A stretch of DNA of 64,000 bases from JAUIKM01 sp964445695 (GCA_964445695.1 CAYULF010000005.1:186001-250000), one strand, 5' to 3'. Positions 18,647 through 27,627 are shown, counted from the first letter of the stretch. The notes: generated by a model not told the origin, from the sequence alone. Program-made: numbers and translations.

Positions 18647-18774
18647 CGCTTTGAGTTCCTCGCTGCGCTCCTCACTCAGGCTCTTTTGACTGTTTTGTTT
18701 GTCGTGCGGTGATTTGTCGCTGAGGCTCGAGCCTGTTTAACTCCTTTGTGTTAAACAGGCTTTAAACGAGCGCT
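18647..18774 (+). repeat. 128-bp direct repeat, copy A
   Basis: It aligns without gaps to 22397-22524, with about a dozen mismatches (roughly 90% identity). Both copies are intergenic and in the same orientation, bracketing the two secreted-protein genes 19317-22261. The copy includes TTTTGTTTGTC, linking it to the dispersed repeat family. Read on the minus strand, both copies stay open and encode the peptide KSLSEERSEELKA, so a coding origin is possible. Confidence 0.8.
18730..18761 (+). terminator. Hairpin built from GTTTAAC/GTTAAAC arms
   Basis: AGCCTGTTTAAC (18730-18741) pairs perfectly with GTTAAACAGGCT (18750-18761) around an 8-base loop. It lies inside repeat copy A, and the arms are two copies of the over-represented heptamer in inverted orientation. 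It could end transcripts from the HAD phosphatase gene. The equivalent stem in copy B is imperfect. Confidence 0.55.
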
Positions 18775-19316
18775 CTTTAGACTCTGTGGCAGGTGAGTGG
18801 AGTACGCGGAGTTCAGAGTTTGTGTTTAAGCGACGTATTCGCTGTAATGCACAGGCGATCAGATGCCGTTCGAAGTTAACATCCGGTGTGAAACACGTGC
18901 CGCTGAGCTGAAAACACTGAATGCACTCAATGACTGATCGCCAGCCGAGGTCTCGTCTTACGCGGCGAATCTCCAATATTGTTATGAGGTGAATTTCCTG
19001 ATGATCTGAGAGGGGCGTCAAGTTAACCTGCCGCCAGTATATCGCGGTTCAGCTCGAAATCTTGCCGGTTAATGCATCAGTCATAGCCGCAAAATCTTTG
19101 CTCATGCGGCTTGGAAGCTCGGAGTTGTCAACGAGGTTGGATGCCTGTTTTGAAGTCAGGTAGGCAGAGTTGCGACTTCAATGAGTCAGTTATTTAAAAC
19201 ACACCGAGATATTGTGAGTCGAAGAGAATTGTGTATGTTTGTCATCATTATAAGAAGCCTTTGGCATTGCACTGCCGATTTAACTGTTAAACCACAACCA
19301 CTATTCAGGTGAAACA

Positions 19317-19907
19317 ATGAATCAAAAAATTTCTCTGTTTACAGCGTGTTTGCTGCTCGGAGTCTTGCTGCAGGCCGCTTCGCCGCTGCAGGCTCAGGAC
19401 CCCTACGTCTGTGATCCGGGCGACTGCGACAATCCAGTCTGGGAGCCGACAAACGGATTTCTGAGCCACAATTCCTCGTTCAACGGCTGCGACTATGAAG
19501 TTCTGTACCGCGTCAGGGAGGGGCTCTGTTTCGGGCGCGAGCGCTATGACATTCAAATAGTAACGCTGATTGTGGATAATTCCCCGGCCTGCCAGGCGGC
19601 GGACATCCCGGCCATCCTTGAATTTGCGGCCAGGGATTTGCTGATCCAGAACCCCATGGGCTGGACAATTCCGCCGCCGCCGGCCTGCCTGGTGGGCGTG
19701 AGGGTTTACATGTCGGGTTGTTGGCGGCGCATTGAAAATCCGCCCGCTTTTCCCTCGGAGGCTATCATTACTCCATGTTACGAATCGACCTGCTGTCGAT
19801 TTAACTACAGGCTTTGCGGCCCGGGTACGACGCCCATTCTGCAAACAGTTGTGCCGGGCGAGTGTCCACCGTCGCAGCCGCCCGACTGTGTTTCCATTTG
19901 CCTCTGA
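19317..19907 (+). CDS. Cysteine-rich secreted protein, unknown function
   Basis: 196 residues starting MNQKISLFTACLLLGVLLQA, a clear signal peptide probably cleaved after LQAQ. The mature part contains about 15 cysteines, in patterns such as VCDPGDCDNP, STCCRFNYRLCG and DCVSICL, which suggests several disulphides outside the cytoplasm. No T9SS tail is present. I do not recognise the family. It is the first of two secreted-protein genes lying between the 128-bp repeats, and a terminator follows directly. Confidence 0.75.
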   Translation: MNQKISLFTACLLLGVLLQAASPLQAQDPYVCDPGDCDNPVWEPTNGFLSHNSSFNGCDYEVLYRVREGLCFGRERYDIQIVTLIVDNSPACQAADIPAILEFAARDLLIQNPMGWTIPPPPACLVGVRVYMSGCWRRIENPPAFPSEAIITPCYESTCCRFNYRLCGPGTTPILQTVVPGECPPSQPPDCVSICL

Positions 19908-19922
19908 CCGGTTTGTTCCGTG

Positions 19923-19950
19923 CTACCCGGCTCATTGCTTGGCCGGGTAG
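19923..19950 (+). terminator. Terminator hairpin after cysteine-rich protein gene
   Basis: CTACCCGGC (19923-19931) pairs with GCCGGGTAG (19942-19950) around a 10-base loop, 16 bases after the stop. TTAATAT follows. Confidence 0.7.
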
Positions 19951-20014
19951 TTAATATCCAATAGAACGTGTGCCACGCATTCCAGCACTCCCTACTATCG
20001 CTCAATATTCAACC

Positions 20015-22261
20015 ATGAAATACATCATCCTGTTTGCGGCATTTCTGTTTTCTCTTTCCATGGCGGCCGCGCAGTCCTTCACCGTGCAGCACCCTCTTCC
20101 ATTGCCGGCCTATTACAGCGACGTGGCCTTGCTGGACAGCCGGACGATCTTAATCTCGGGTTCCGAAATGGCCGTCCAGTCGCCGATCATATTGCGCAGC
20201 GAAGACGCCGGCGAATCCTGGGACTTCATCGACCTGCCGACGAAATGGAAAGTCAACGATCTTTTTGTCTTGTCCGAATCGGACATCTGGGCAGCGGGTT
20301 ATGATGCATCGCTGTTGCACTCCAGCGACGGTGTGCGGTCTTGGGAATCTGTGCCGAGCGGATTTGAAGGCCCGTACATCGAATTTCTTGCCGTGCATTT
20401 TACGGATGAACTGCACGGCTGGGTTGTCGGGCGCGGATATCAGCAGCGCGAATTTGATTCTTATGTCGCCTTCGCCGCTAAAACCGCCGACGGCGGGAAG
20501 AGCTGGACACAGGTAGACATTCCGAAAGTAAAATTTGAAGATATTCAGGCTGCGGACTCGCTGATCTCCTCGCTCAATGCGGTGCATTTTGACAATCCCT
20601 CAGAGGGATGGTTATTTGGCGGTCTGATCGGCGGCAATGAAGGTGTGATTCTACATACGACGGACGGCGGCGATTCCTTCAGGCAGGTGGACATCGGCCA
20701 GGCGGGAAACATTATAGATTTTGTCCGCACGGACGATGGCACATTCCTGGCTGCCGGTGCGAGCGGGACCCTGCTGCGTTCAATCGATGGCGGTGAGAAC
20801 TGGCAACAGGTGCAGTCGGAGACGTCTATCGGAGTGCAGTTGAACTGTATAACCGCGCAAGGGACGGCGGCTTGCGCGGTCGGCGGAAAACGTCGGGTAT
20901 TTCGCTCGACCGACAATGGCGCAAACTGGAATCAGGTGCATGAAGACAATGACGAGAGTTTTGATCAGGTCTTCAGCTTTCAGGGCGTCGACTTTGCCGA
21001 TGAGAACAACGGCTGGGCGGTTGGCTCAAATGCCGGGCTGTTCAGAACGGCCGACGGCGGCGACTCATGGACGCAAATGACGCGCGGCGTCATTCGAACC
21101 TTGTACTCGATCTTCATGATCGACGAATTACGCGGCATGGCGAGCGGCACCGACGGCACGCTGCTGCGCACGGCCGACGGCGGTTTGCACTGGAAGCCCC
21201 TCGATATTGGAGCAGACAGACTGATCAGCTCACTGCACTTTGTTAATGATCGGCGTGGTTGGCTCGTCGGCGGCGGTTACATTCAGCGAACGGACGACGC
21301 AGGTGAAACCTGGGCTAAGATATTTGAGGTTCCGCAGGGCGCTGTCGCTCAGTTCGCATTTATCGATGAGAACAACGGCTGGATGACCTATGGCAAGTTC
21401 CCTGACCGATCCATCCAACGCACCGTCGACGGCGGCGAATCCTGGACGGTCCAGACGGAGACCGCCGATCCGCCCGGCTTGATCACCTTTGTCAACGACA
21501 GCACCGGTTGGGCGCTGACCGAACACGAGATTCTGCACACGAAGAATTTCGGCGAGTCCTGGGACGTGCAACTACACATGTCGGATCACTTTCTGATTGG
21601 TATTGATTTCATTGACGAGTCGACCGGTTGGGTTACGGCCTCGCGCATACGTTCGGGCACGCGCTCCACCGTATATTTCACCAACGACGCGGGCAGGAAC
21701 TGGACCGATCTGCTGGCCGGCGATCCCGAATCGGATTTTACCAGGGGACCGATGCGCCGCATTGCGTTTAACGACCGCAACAACGGCTGGTTGTTTGGCT
21801 GGGACAATGAAATCTACCGCACGACGGACGCCGGGCGGACGTGGGAAAAACAAACTCACTTCCTCGACATCGGTGAAAGTAATCTTTTCGACATCTTTGC
21901 CCTGCCCGGCGGCTCCACCTGGTTTGCAGGCGCGAATGGATTTATTCTGCGTTACGGCGAGCCTGTCACGGATGTGGCCGAGACGGAACATTCCGACTTA
22001 ACAAATTCCGGGCTGTTAATTTTCCCCAATCCCACCGATGACAGACTGCTCGTCACAGTACCCGCCGCCTTCAATCCGCAGCGAGCCATTAACTTGGCTG
22101 TTGTCGATCTGATGGGACGCAGCGTGCTCACCGGCGCTTATACAGTCAATGCCGCCGGGCACATAGAACTCGATCTGGGCGGGCTGCGCTCCGGATTGTA
22201 TGTGCTGCAATTGGAGCAGGGTGGACTGCGCCTGGATCATTCGGTGCAGGTGCTGCGTTAA
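20015..22261 (+). CDS. T9SS-secreted YCF48/BNR-repeat beta-propeller protein
   Basis: 748 residues from ATG 20015 (MKYIILFAAFLFSLSMAAAQ), a signal peptide. The frame upstream to 19970 is not needed. The body consists of many Asp-box/YCF48-type repeats of about 45 residues: TTDGGDSF, SIDGGENWQQ, STDNGANW, TADGGDSWTQM, TNDAGRNW, TTDAGRTW, each after a conserved NNGWAVG-like strand. This predicts one or two beta-propellers. The last about 80 residues are a type A T9SS sorting domain (FPNPTDDRLLVTV, VDLMGRSVLTG, SGLYVLQLEQG). The name YCF48 reflects repeat similarity only and does not imply photosynthesis. Surface adhesion or polymer binding is plausible but unproven. Confidence 0.88.
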   Translation: MKYIILFAAFLFSLSMAAAQSFTVQHPLPLPAYYSDVALLDSRTILISGSEMAVQSPIILRSEDAGESWDFIDLPTKWKVNDLFVLSESDIWAAGYDASLLHSSDGVRSWESVPSGFEGPYIEFLAVHFTDELHGWVVGRGYQQREFDSYVAFAAKTADGGKSWTQVDIPKVKFEDIQAADSLISSLNAVHFDNPSEGWLFGGLIGGNEGVILHTTDGGDSFRQVDIGQAGNIIDFVRTDDGTFLAAGASGTLLRSIDGGENWQQVQSETSIGVQLNCITAQGTAACAVGGKRRVFRSTDNGANWNQVHEDNDESFDQVFSFQGVDFADENNGWAVGSNAGLFRTADGGDSWTQMTRGVIRTLYSIFMIDELRGMASGTDGTLLRTADGGLHWKPLDIGADRLISSLHFVNDRRGWLVGGGYIQRTDDAGETWAKIFEVPQGAVAQFAFIDENNGWMTYGKFPDRSIQRTVDGGESWTVQTETADPPGLITFVNDSTGWALTEHEILHTKNFGESWDVQLHMSDHFLIGIDFIDESTGWVTASRIRSGTRSTVYFTNDAGRNWTDLLAGDPESDFTRGPMRRIAFNDRNNGWLFGWDNEIYRTTDAGRTWEKQTHFLDIGESNLFDIFALPGGSTWFAGANGFILRYGEPVTDVAETEHSDLTNSGLLIFPNPTDDRLLVTVPAAFNPQRAINLAVVDLMGRSVLTGAYTVNAAGHIELDLGGLRSGLYVLQLEQGGLRLDHSVQVLR

Positions 22262-22396
22262 CACTCTTTGTTTAACATGTCGGCGGAGAGGTGGCATGCT
22301 TTTCAGGTGGATTTGCGTCGCCGTAAATTTAGTTGCCCAGGCAACAATCTTGCAGTTGATGGACTTGCATCTGCGGCTTTGGGCTGGTTTTTTGAT

Positions 22397-22524
22397 CGCT
22401 TTGAGTTCCTCGCTGCGCTCCTCACTCAGGCTCTTGTGACTTTTTTGTTTGTCGCGCGGTGATTTGTCGCTGATGCTTGAGGCTGTTTGGCTCCATTGTG
22501 TTAAACGGGCTTTAAACATGCGCT
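22397..22524 (+). repeat. 128-bp direct repeat, copy B
   Basis: This is the partner of 18647-18774, of equal length and gap-free. It sits 135 bases after the YCF48-repeat gene. The 457-base gap 22262-22718 contains nothing else I can identify, apart from this repeat and the related element at 22541-22589. Confidence 0.8.
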
Positions 22525-22540
22525 CATCAAACTCGCTGAT

Positions 22541-22589
22541 GAGCAAAAGGAAAAAAGCAAGCCGCCAAGTGAAACGCCGGAGGCGAAGC
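22541..22589 (-). repeat. Dispersed hairpin repeat, reverse orientation
   Basis: AAAAAAGCAAGCCGCC, then after a short spacer GGCGAAGCG, is the reverse complement of the layout at 57975-58024 and 60455-60506 (GCTTCGCC..GGCTTGCTTT). It directly follows 128-bp copy B and can fold around GCCGCC/GGCG-type complementarity. Confidence 0.5.
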
Positions 22590-22718
22590 GCTCAGTCATA
22601 AGGCGTCAAGTGCAAAGTTAAACAGAAATAAAGGAGTATTTCACCACAGCGTACGCGAAGAATGTCAAGTTGAAAACCCGGAACACTCCACCGTGTTATT
22701 CGCCGGAATCCACCAAAT

Positions 22719-23234
22719 TCAATACTGCGATTTGCGCGCTACAATCAACATCGGAATAACGCTGATAACCGTCGTGTACAGCGTCGACGCAATGCCGTAG
22801 GTCGTGAACAGCGCCATGAAGTCCAGCTCCGTCGGCTCGATTAACAGAATGTGGTAAACCAGGTTGTAAACAAAAGCGCTCAAGGCAATGACGATGGGGA
22901 ATTTGTAGCTGCCGACCGTCTGGCGGAAACGGCCTTCGCGGTAAAAGTAACCCGCCAGGAAAACCGCCAGAATCGAAGCCATGGCGTTGACGCCCAGTAA
23001 AACATTGCCGATGACGTCGTAGGTTAAACCAGCCAGAAATGCCGCGCCCAGGCCGACAAGTTGCCCCTCCCGCAGCGCGACGGCAACCGTGAAAATCAGC
23101 AGGAAATTGGGATAGATGTTTTCGAAGGCAATTAACGGAGAAACGAGCAACTGCGCGATGGCCAGCAAGAGAATGGCGATTGCGTACGCAATGTATCGGA
23201 TGAGCGGGGTATCGAAAATTGAACTGTCCGTCAC
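22719..23234 (-). CDS. mreD: Rod shape-determining protein MreD
   Basis: 171 residues with five or six hydrophobic segments and the MreD features: YAIAILLLAIAQLLV at the start, a central LVGLGAAFLAGLTYDVIGN and VYNLVYHILL. MreD is an inner-membrane partner of MreC in the elongasome that directs lateral peptidoglycan synthesis. The start is GTG 23234, 30 bases after the mreC stop. It is last in the mreB-mreC-mreD order; pbp2 and rodA, which often follow, are absent here. Confidence 0.9.
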   Translation of the reverse strand: MTDSSIFDTPLIRYIAYAIAILLLAIAQLLVSPLIAFENIYPNFLLIFTVAVALREGQLVGLGAAFLAGLTYDVIGNVLLGVNAMASILAVFLAGYFYREGRFRQTVGSYKFPIVIALSAFVYNLVYHILLIEPTELDFMALFTTYGIASTLYTTVISVIPMLIVARKSQY

Positions 23235-23264
23235 GACCGGGCCTGGCTCCGCAGTTAAACAGAA

Positions 23265-24110
23265 TTAATGGTTTTCGTTCAGTTCGGCCTGCAGCTGCCG
23301 GCGCAGTTCAACGCGTTCCGGATCGGGCATCTGCGTGCTGACAAAAACCTGTTCGAGCGTTTCAAAGTTAACAAATGGGCGCACAACGATTGTGCGGAAG
23401 AGCGAGGTGGCGTCGTCGCGCACTTCGCTGATACGGCCGACGACAATCCCCTCGGGAAATTTGGTGCTGAAACCGGATGTGACGATGCGATCGCCGGCGG
23501 CGACGTCGAATGCCTTGGCAACTTTGTGCACCAGCAGGTTCTCACCGCCTTCCCAGGTTAAAATTCCATTGACGCGCGTGCTTTCCACCTGCACGGCCAC
23601 GCGGCTGTCCGTGTCCACCAGCAGGCGCACCTGACAGTAGTTGTCGCTGGCGGTGATAATTGTGCCGACCAGGCCGCGATCCGTAATGACGGCCATGCCC
23701 GGGCTGATTCCGTCGTTTGTTCCGACGTCGAGCGTAATAAAGTTGTTCAGGCTGCTGGAGATGCGACCTATGACTTCGGCGGTTATCACAGGGTATTCGC
23801 TGTTTTCCTTGAAGTCCAGTGCGCGGCGCAGGCGCTCGTTTTCCACCACGGCGCGGCGCGATTTGGCGTATTCGCGGCTCAGGTAGAGGTTGAGCTCGCG
23901 CAGCGCTTCGTTTTCGCTTTTGAGTTTAACCGGATTGGGCACCCAGGAAAAGAGATTCTGAGCTACCCCGATGGTGCCGACGACAAGCGTGCGGAAACCG
24001 CGCAGCTCAGCCGGATTGCCGACGCTCATGAGCGCGATGCAGATCACGATCAGGACGGAAAGCGTGATGTATTCCTTGAAGTTGACGACAAAACGCAGGA
24101 GTTTATACAT
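23265..24110 (-). CDS. mreC: Rod shape-determining protein MreC
   Basis: 281 residues. The N-terminal transmembrane helix is YITLSVLIVICIALMSVG. A coiled coil follows (KLKSENEALRELNLYLSREY) and then the two-barrel periplasmic domain: VIGRISSSLNNFITLDVGTN, DGISPGMAVITDRGLVG, VSTRVNGILTWEGG-like strands and TSGFSTKFPEGIVVGRI. MreC links MreB filaments to the penicillin-binding proteins. It starts 72 bases downstream of mreB and is followed closely by mreD. Confidence 0.93.
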   Translation of the reverse strand: MYKLLRFVVNFKEYITLSVLIVICIALMSVGNPAELRGFRTLVVGTIGVAQNLFSWVPNPVKLKSENEALRELNLYLSREYAKSRRAVVENERLRRALDFKENSEYPVITAEVIGRISSSLNNFITLDVGTNDGISPGMAVITDRGLVGTIITASDNYCQVRLLVDTDSRVAVQVESTRVNGILTWEGGENLLVHKVAKAFDVAAGDRIVTSGFSTKFPEGIVVGRISEVRDDATSLFRTIVVRPFVNFETLEQVFVSTQMPDPERVELRRQLQAELNENH

Positions 24111-24182
24111 ACCGGTTACGCGACCGTCGTTTGCGGGTGGAGCGCGCAGCCATCAGTGCGGCGGCATCCGTTGAACAAGGTA

Positions 24183-25205
24183 TCAATAGCGCCGGCTTTT
24201 GATCAAAACGCCGGAGAATTCACTCAGGTTGTCGAGCACCTTGCCCGTGCCGCGCACCACAGCTGTGAGCGGGTCTTCAGCTACGTGCACCGGCAGATTG
24301 GTTTCCAGCTGGATGCGTTCGCTCAGGCCTTTCAGCAGCGCTCCGCCGCCCGTCAGCATGATGCCGCGGTCAAAGATATCGGCGGCCAATTCCGGTGGTG
24401 TGCGTTCCAGCAGGGCGCGGATGGCGTCGACCATGACGGATACGGCTTCGTTGAGCGCTTCGCGGATGTCCTTGCTGGAGACCTGTGTCATGCGCGGAAT
24501 GCCGTTGACCAGGTCACGGCCCTTGACTTCGATTTCAATCTCGGGGTCGAGCGGCATGGCCGAGCCGACCTGGCACTTGATCATCTCGGCGGTGCGTTCG
24601 CCGATCAGGATGTTGTAGTTTTTCTTGAAGAACTGCACAACGGCGTTGGTCATCTCGTCGCCCGCAATGCGGATGGATTCGTCGTTGACGATGCCGGAGA
24701 GCGCGATCACGGCGATTTCGGTCGTACCGCCGCCGATGTCGACAATGACGTTGCCGACGGGTTCGCTGACGTTGAGGCCGACGCCGATGGCCGCTGCCAT
24801 GGGTTCCGCGATGAGGTAGACTTCCTTGGCGCCGGCGTGTTCGGCGCTGTCGCGAACGGCGCGTTTTTCCACTTCCGTAATGCCGGAGGGCACGCAGATC
24901 ACGACGCGGCGTGCGGGCTGCCAGGCCGGGGAAATTTTGCGGATAAAGGCGCGCAGCATGCCTTCGGCAATTTCAAAGTCGGCAATGACGCCGTCCTTGA
25001 GCGGGCGAATGGTGCGGATGTCGCGGTGTGTTTTACCCACCATGTTTTTGGCTTCTTCCCCGATGGCGACAATGCGCTTGGTGGTGCGGTCGAAAGCCAC
25101 AATGGACGGCTGGTTCAGCACAATGCCTTTGCCCTTCATCCAGATGAGCGTATTGGCGGTTCCAAGGTCAATAGCGATGTCGTTTGACAGGAAGCTGAAA
25201 GCCAC
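24183..25205 (-). CDS. mreB: Rod shape-determining actin MreB
   Basis: 340 residues of bacterial actin. The phosphate loops are visible: DLGTANTLIWMKGKGIVLN near the N-terminus, DIGGGTTEIAVIALSG (phosphate 2) and IMLTGGGALLKGLSERI (adenosine). Length and order match MreB. It polymerises under the inner membrane to organise cell elongation, so this is a rod-shaped cell. The start codon is GTG 25205. A 248-base non-coding stretch separates it from fliO upstream and should hold the mre promoter, though no clear consensus is visible. Unlike most plasmid actins it is followed by mreC and mreD. Confidence 0.97.
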   Translation of the reverse strand: MAFSFLSNDIAIDLGTANTLIWMKGKGIVLNQPSIVAFDRTTKRIVAIGEEAKNMVGKTHRDIRTIRPLKDGVIADFEIAEGMLRAFIRKISPAWQPARRVVICVPSGITEVEKRAVRDSAEHAGAKEVYLIAEPMAAAIGVGLNVSEPVGNVIVDIGGGTTEIAVIALSGIVNDESIRIAGDEMTNAVVQFFKKNYNILIGERTAEMIKCQVGSAMPLDPEIEIEVKGRDLVNGIPRMTQVSSKDIREALNEAVSVMVDAIRALLERTPPELAADIFDRGIMLTGGGALLKGLSERIQLETNLPVHVAEDPLTAVVRGTGKVLDNLSEFSGVLIKSRRY

Positions 25206-25453
25206 GTGTGGGTTCCTCGATAGCCGATGCGGAGAACTGACGACTTAAACAAAATGCGGCGCTGCGACTTTGCACTTGCATGTTTAACACGACATGTAGA
25301 AGCCGACTGTTCAATCGTTCCCAACGATTAGTGCTGTTTCCGGTAGGAGGATTATAAGCTGCGCGCCGCCGACGAATTTGCAGTGTGCGTTGAAATGCGA
25401 TTACTGCCTACGTCACAAAAACTCTGTAAATATGCGGATTTGGCGGCGATTTT

Positions 25454-25969
25454 TCAAGAGTTTTTCCGCGGCGGCGTCACTTTGATCCGCATCGATTTCA
25501 CGAAGTCGCTGAAGCTGAGATCGGACGGGGTCTCGGCGCGCGGTGGTGCGCCCGCCTGCAGCTGTCTGTCAACCGTGTGTTGCTGCGTTCCCGTCTGTGA
25601 CAGTGCCGCCTGCGTGCGGCCGGATGGAATGCGCTGCGCCTCCGGGTTCGGCGCAGCTGTGAACGCGTTCATCGCTCCGTTGACGCTGGTGCCCGACAGT
25701 CGCGCCACTTCGTCCGGGTCGGTGATTTCGCTCAGGATGTTGATTCCCTGCTCGCTTGCACCGACGATCAAAATGCGCTGGCCGACCTGGAGCATGTAAA
25801 CCTGTTTGCGCGTTTGCAGGTTGACGCGGTTGAGCACGCGCATGTCAGGGCCGTCAACCGGTCCCTTTTGTTTGCGCGCCGCATAGCGCTTCACAAAAAA
25901 CAGGACCGCGGCGAGTGCGATGACGATAAATACCAGCGTGCCGAAGGCCCTGAGCAGTTCTTCCTGCAT
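25454..25969 (-). CDS. fliO: Flagellar export apparatus protein FliO
   Basis: 171 residues. One N-terminal transmembrane helix (AFGTLVFIVIALAAVLFFV) is followed by the FliO-type cytoplasmic domain: MRVLNRVNLQTRKQVYMLQVGQ, RILIVGASEQGINILSEI. A long proline/glutamine-rich tail ends in RIKVTPPRKNS. FliO assists assembly of the FliP-FliR export gate. The position directly after fliN supports the call. fliP, fliQ and fliR, which usually follow, are not here: the next genes are mreBCD. Confidence 0.82.
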   Translation of the reverse strand: MQEELLRAFGTLVFIVIALAAVLFFVKRYAARKQKGPVDGPDMRVLNRVNLQTRKQVYMLQVGQRILIVGASEQGINILSEITDPDEVARLSGTSVNGAMNAFTAAPNPEAQRIPSGRTQAALSQTGTQQHTVDRQLQAGAPPRAETPSDLSFSDFVKSMRIKVTPPRKNS

Positions 25970-26002
25970 GTTTTCTCCGCGCGTTCCGTCGGCTGCGACG
26001 GA

Positions 26003-26449
26003 TTAACGTTTGCCGCCGATTTTAATGCGGTCGGCCGGGTCGATCAGCGTCGTGATGCGGATCCCGAAATGTTTATCGATGACGACAACTTCACCCTCGG
26101 CAATCTTTTTACCGTTTACCAGCAAATCGACCGGCTCGCTGGCGAGTTTGTCGAACTCCACGACGTAACCGCGGCCCATGCGCAGGATGTCGCGAATCAA
26201 CATGTTCGTGCGCCCGAGTTCAATCGACACCGGCAACTGCAGGTCGTAGAGCAGTTCCATCTTGGGGTCGAGTGGGGAAGGACCGCCCTTGGCCGTGCTG
26301 CCGGTGCTGGGGGCGTCCAGATCCGGGAAATCGGCTTCGTTGATTTCGACGGGTGCGGGCGCGGCGCTTTCATCGCCGGCGCCGGGACCGTCTCCATCAC
26401 CGCCGGCTCCGCCGCTGTTGATCAAGGCATCGATTTCTTCTTGTGTCAT
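26003..26449 (-). CDS. fliN: Flagellar switch protein FliN with EID-type N-terminal motif
   Basis: 148 residues. The C-terminal 85 residues are a SpoA/FliN domain: LYDLQLPVSIELGRTNMLIR, ILRMGRGYVVEFDKLASEPV, DLLVNGKKIAEGEVVVID, FGIRITTLIDPADRI. It forms the bottom of the flagellar C ring. The N-terminus MTQEEIDALINSGG resembles the CheY-P-binding EIDALL peptide normally seen in FliM and FliY. A Gly/Asp/Ala-rich linker follows. fliO lies 33 bases downstream and fliM about 100 bases upstream. Confidence 0.93.
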   Translation of the reverse strand: MTQEEIDALINSGGAGGDGDGPGAGDESAAPAPVEINEADFPDLDAPSTGSTAKGGPSPLDPKMELLYDLQLPVSIELGRTNMLIRDILRMGRGYVVEFDKLASEPVDLLVNGKKIAEGEVVVIDKHFGIRITTLIDPADRIKIGGKR

Positions 26450-26550
26450 GACAACAACTCCTTTGTGCTAACGAGCGGGCGTTTAACACGTCGCCCGGCA
26501 AACCCGGTTCACTGCGGCGCACCATCCTGTGTCTGCCGCTGCCGAATCGT

Positions 26551-27561
26551 TCACTCGTTGATAATTTCGTCGGGATGCAGCTTGCGTATGATCTTGACGG
26601 CTTTTTTGCCGTCGACCACGCCCGGGCGCACCGCCAGTTTTTTGCGTCCGCCGATCGACATGTGAATTTCCTGGTCGATCTTGGTATCCAGCCGGATGAT
26701 GTCGCCCTCTTTCAACTCGACGATGTCGCGCACGGTCAGCTCGGCGCGGCCCAGCTCGGCTATCACCGGCAGCGTCGTGGTTGAAATCTGCTTGCGCACC
26801 ATCTGTTCGTTTTCCGGTACGCGTTCCTGCGTGGACTTGATGCCCGCCGTCAGCTGTCGTCGCGACAGACCGGCGATGATGTCCTCGAGCGCAAACGTCG
26901 GAAAACACAGATTCATCAGGTAGGAGTTCGTTCCGATGTTCACGTCGAACGACGTCACCAGCACAATCTCTGAGCCCGGCGCGATCTGCACAAAATCCGC
27001 CTCCGACTCAAATCGCGAGAAGGAAAAACGCAGATCGCCGATCGAGCGCCAGGCCGTCGTCAGGTCGCCCAGCAGCCGCTCGATAATGCCGCGAATCACC
27101 GCCTGCTCGATGCTCGAGATGGCGCGCGCTTTTTTCGTGGCGTCCGTGCCGCCGCCCAAAAGACGCTCGACCATCGTGAAAGCCAGCTGAGGGCTGATTT
27201 CCAGAATGCCGCTGCCGTCCGTGCCCTCGATGTCGAACACGTACAGACAGCTCGGCGTCGAGACCGAGAGAATAAACTCGGAGTAAAAAAGCTGATCGAC
27301 CGAAGTGACGGAAATCGAGACGATGCTCTGCAGGCGCTGCACCAGGTAGTAGGCAAATGACTCGGCCAGGCTTTCATGCACGTTCTGGAACGTGCGGATC
27401 TGATTTTTGGAGAGGCGGCTCGGGCGCCGGAAGTCGTAGGTGGCGACTTCGCGCTGGCCCAACTGCTGGCTGAGCATGTCCTCCACCTGGATCGTTCCGG
27501 CGGACATGCCTGAAAGCAGGTTGTCGATTTCCTGCTGGGATAGTACGTCGCCCATTGACAT
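26551..27561 (-). CDS. fliM: Flagellar motor switch protein FliM
   Basis: 336 residues. The N-terminal CheY-P-binding peptide LSQQEIDNLLSG is near residue 7. The middle domain follows (YDFRRPSRLSKNQIRTFQNVH, LLGGGTDATKKARAISSIEQ), with GGGT in the expected place. The C-terminal FliN-like domain contains TLPVIAELGRAELTVRDIVE and EIHMSIGGRKKLAVRPGV. FliM sets rotation direction of the motor. Its presence with FliN implies a functional C ring and response to chemotaxis signalling, though no che gene lies in this window. Confidence 0.97.
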   Translation of the reverse strand: MSMGDVLSQQEIDNLLSGMSAGTIQVEDMLSQQLGQREVATYDFRRPSRLSKNQIRTFQNVHESLAESFAYYLVQRLQSIVSISVTSVDQLFYSEFILSVSTPSCLYVFDIEGTDGSGILEISPQLAFTMVERLLGGGTDATKKARAISSIEQAVIRGIIERLLGDLTTAWRSIGDLRFSFSRFESEADFVQIAPGSEIVLVTSFDVNIGTNSYLMNLCFPTFALEDIIAGLSRRQLTAGIKSTQERVPENEQMVRKQISTTTLPVIAELGRAELTVRDIVELKEGDIIRLDTKIDQEIHMSIGGRKKLAVRPGVVDGKKAVKIIRKLHPDEIINE

Positions 27562-27627
27562 GATGCATTCTCCCCAACCTGTGCCCCGCGGGGCTTCTCG
27601 CCTGAACGTTGCCTTGCGGCCCGCTGC

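Larger units (their letters stand above)
18511..19316. other. 806-base intergenic region holding a repeat and hairpin
   Basis: No convincing gene is seen. The region contains the 128-bp repeat at 18647-18774, with a hairpin inside it. The rest is AT-richer and not obviously coding. A minus-strand open frame at 18737-19021 has no recognisable features and runs into the repeat. Confidence 0.5.

Noticed and set aside
19255..19290. Sigma-54 type -24/-12 promoter before the cysteine-rich protein gene (TTGGCATTGCACTGCC)
   Set aside because: The GG to GC spacing is 9 instead of 10 bases, so it does not fit the rigid sigma-54 consensus.
20015..22261. Photosystem II assembly role for the YCF48-like protein
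   Set aside because: Only the generic propeller repeats match; the protein has a T9SS tail and no photosynthesis gene is present.
22016..22546. Minus-strand frame of 176 codons through the end of the YCF48-repeat gene and repeat copy B
   Set aside because: It overlaps the coding end of a well-supported gene, and most of its apparent similarity comes from the 128-bp repeat itself.
18511..22718. CRISPR array or insertion sequence explanation for the repeats
   Set aside because: Only two 128-bp copies almost 4 kb apart, no regular spacers, no transposase and no terminal inverted repeats were seen.
24156..25187. Plus-strand open frame opposite mreB
   Set aside because: The minus strand encodes an unmistakable MreB; the plus frame is its shadow.
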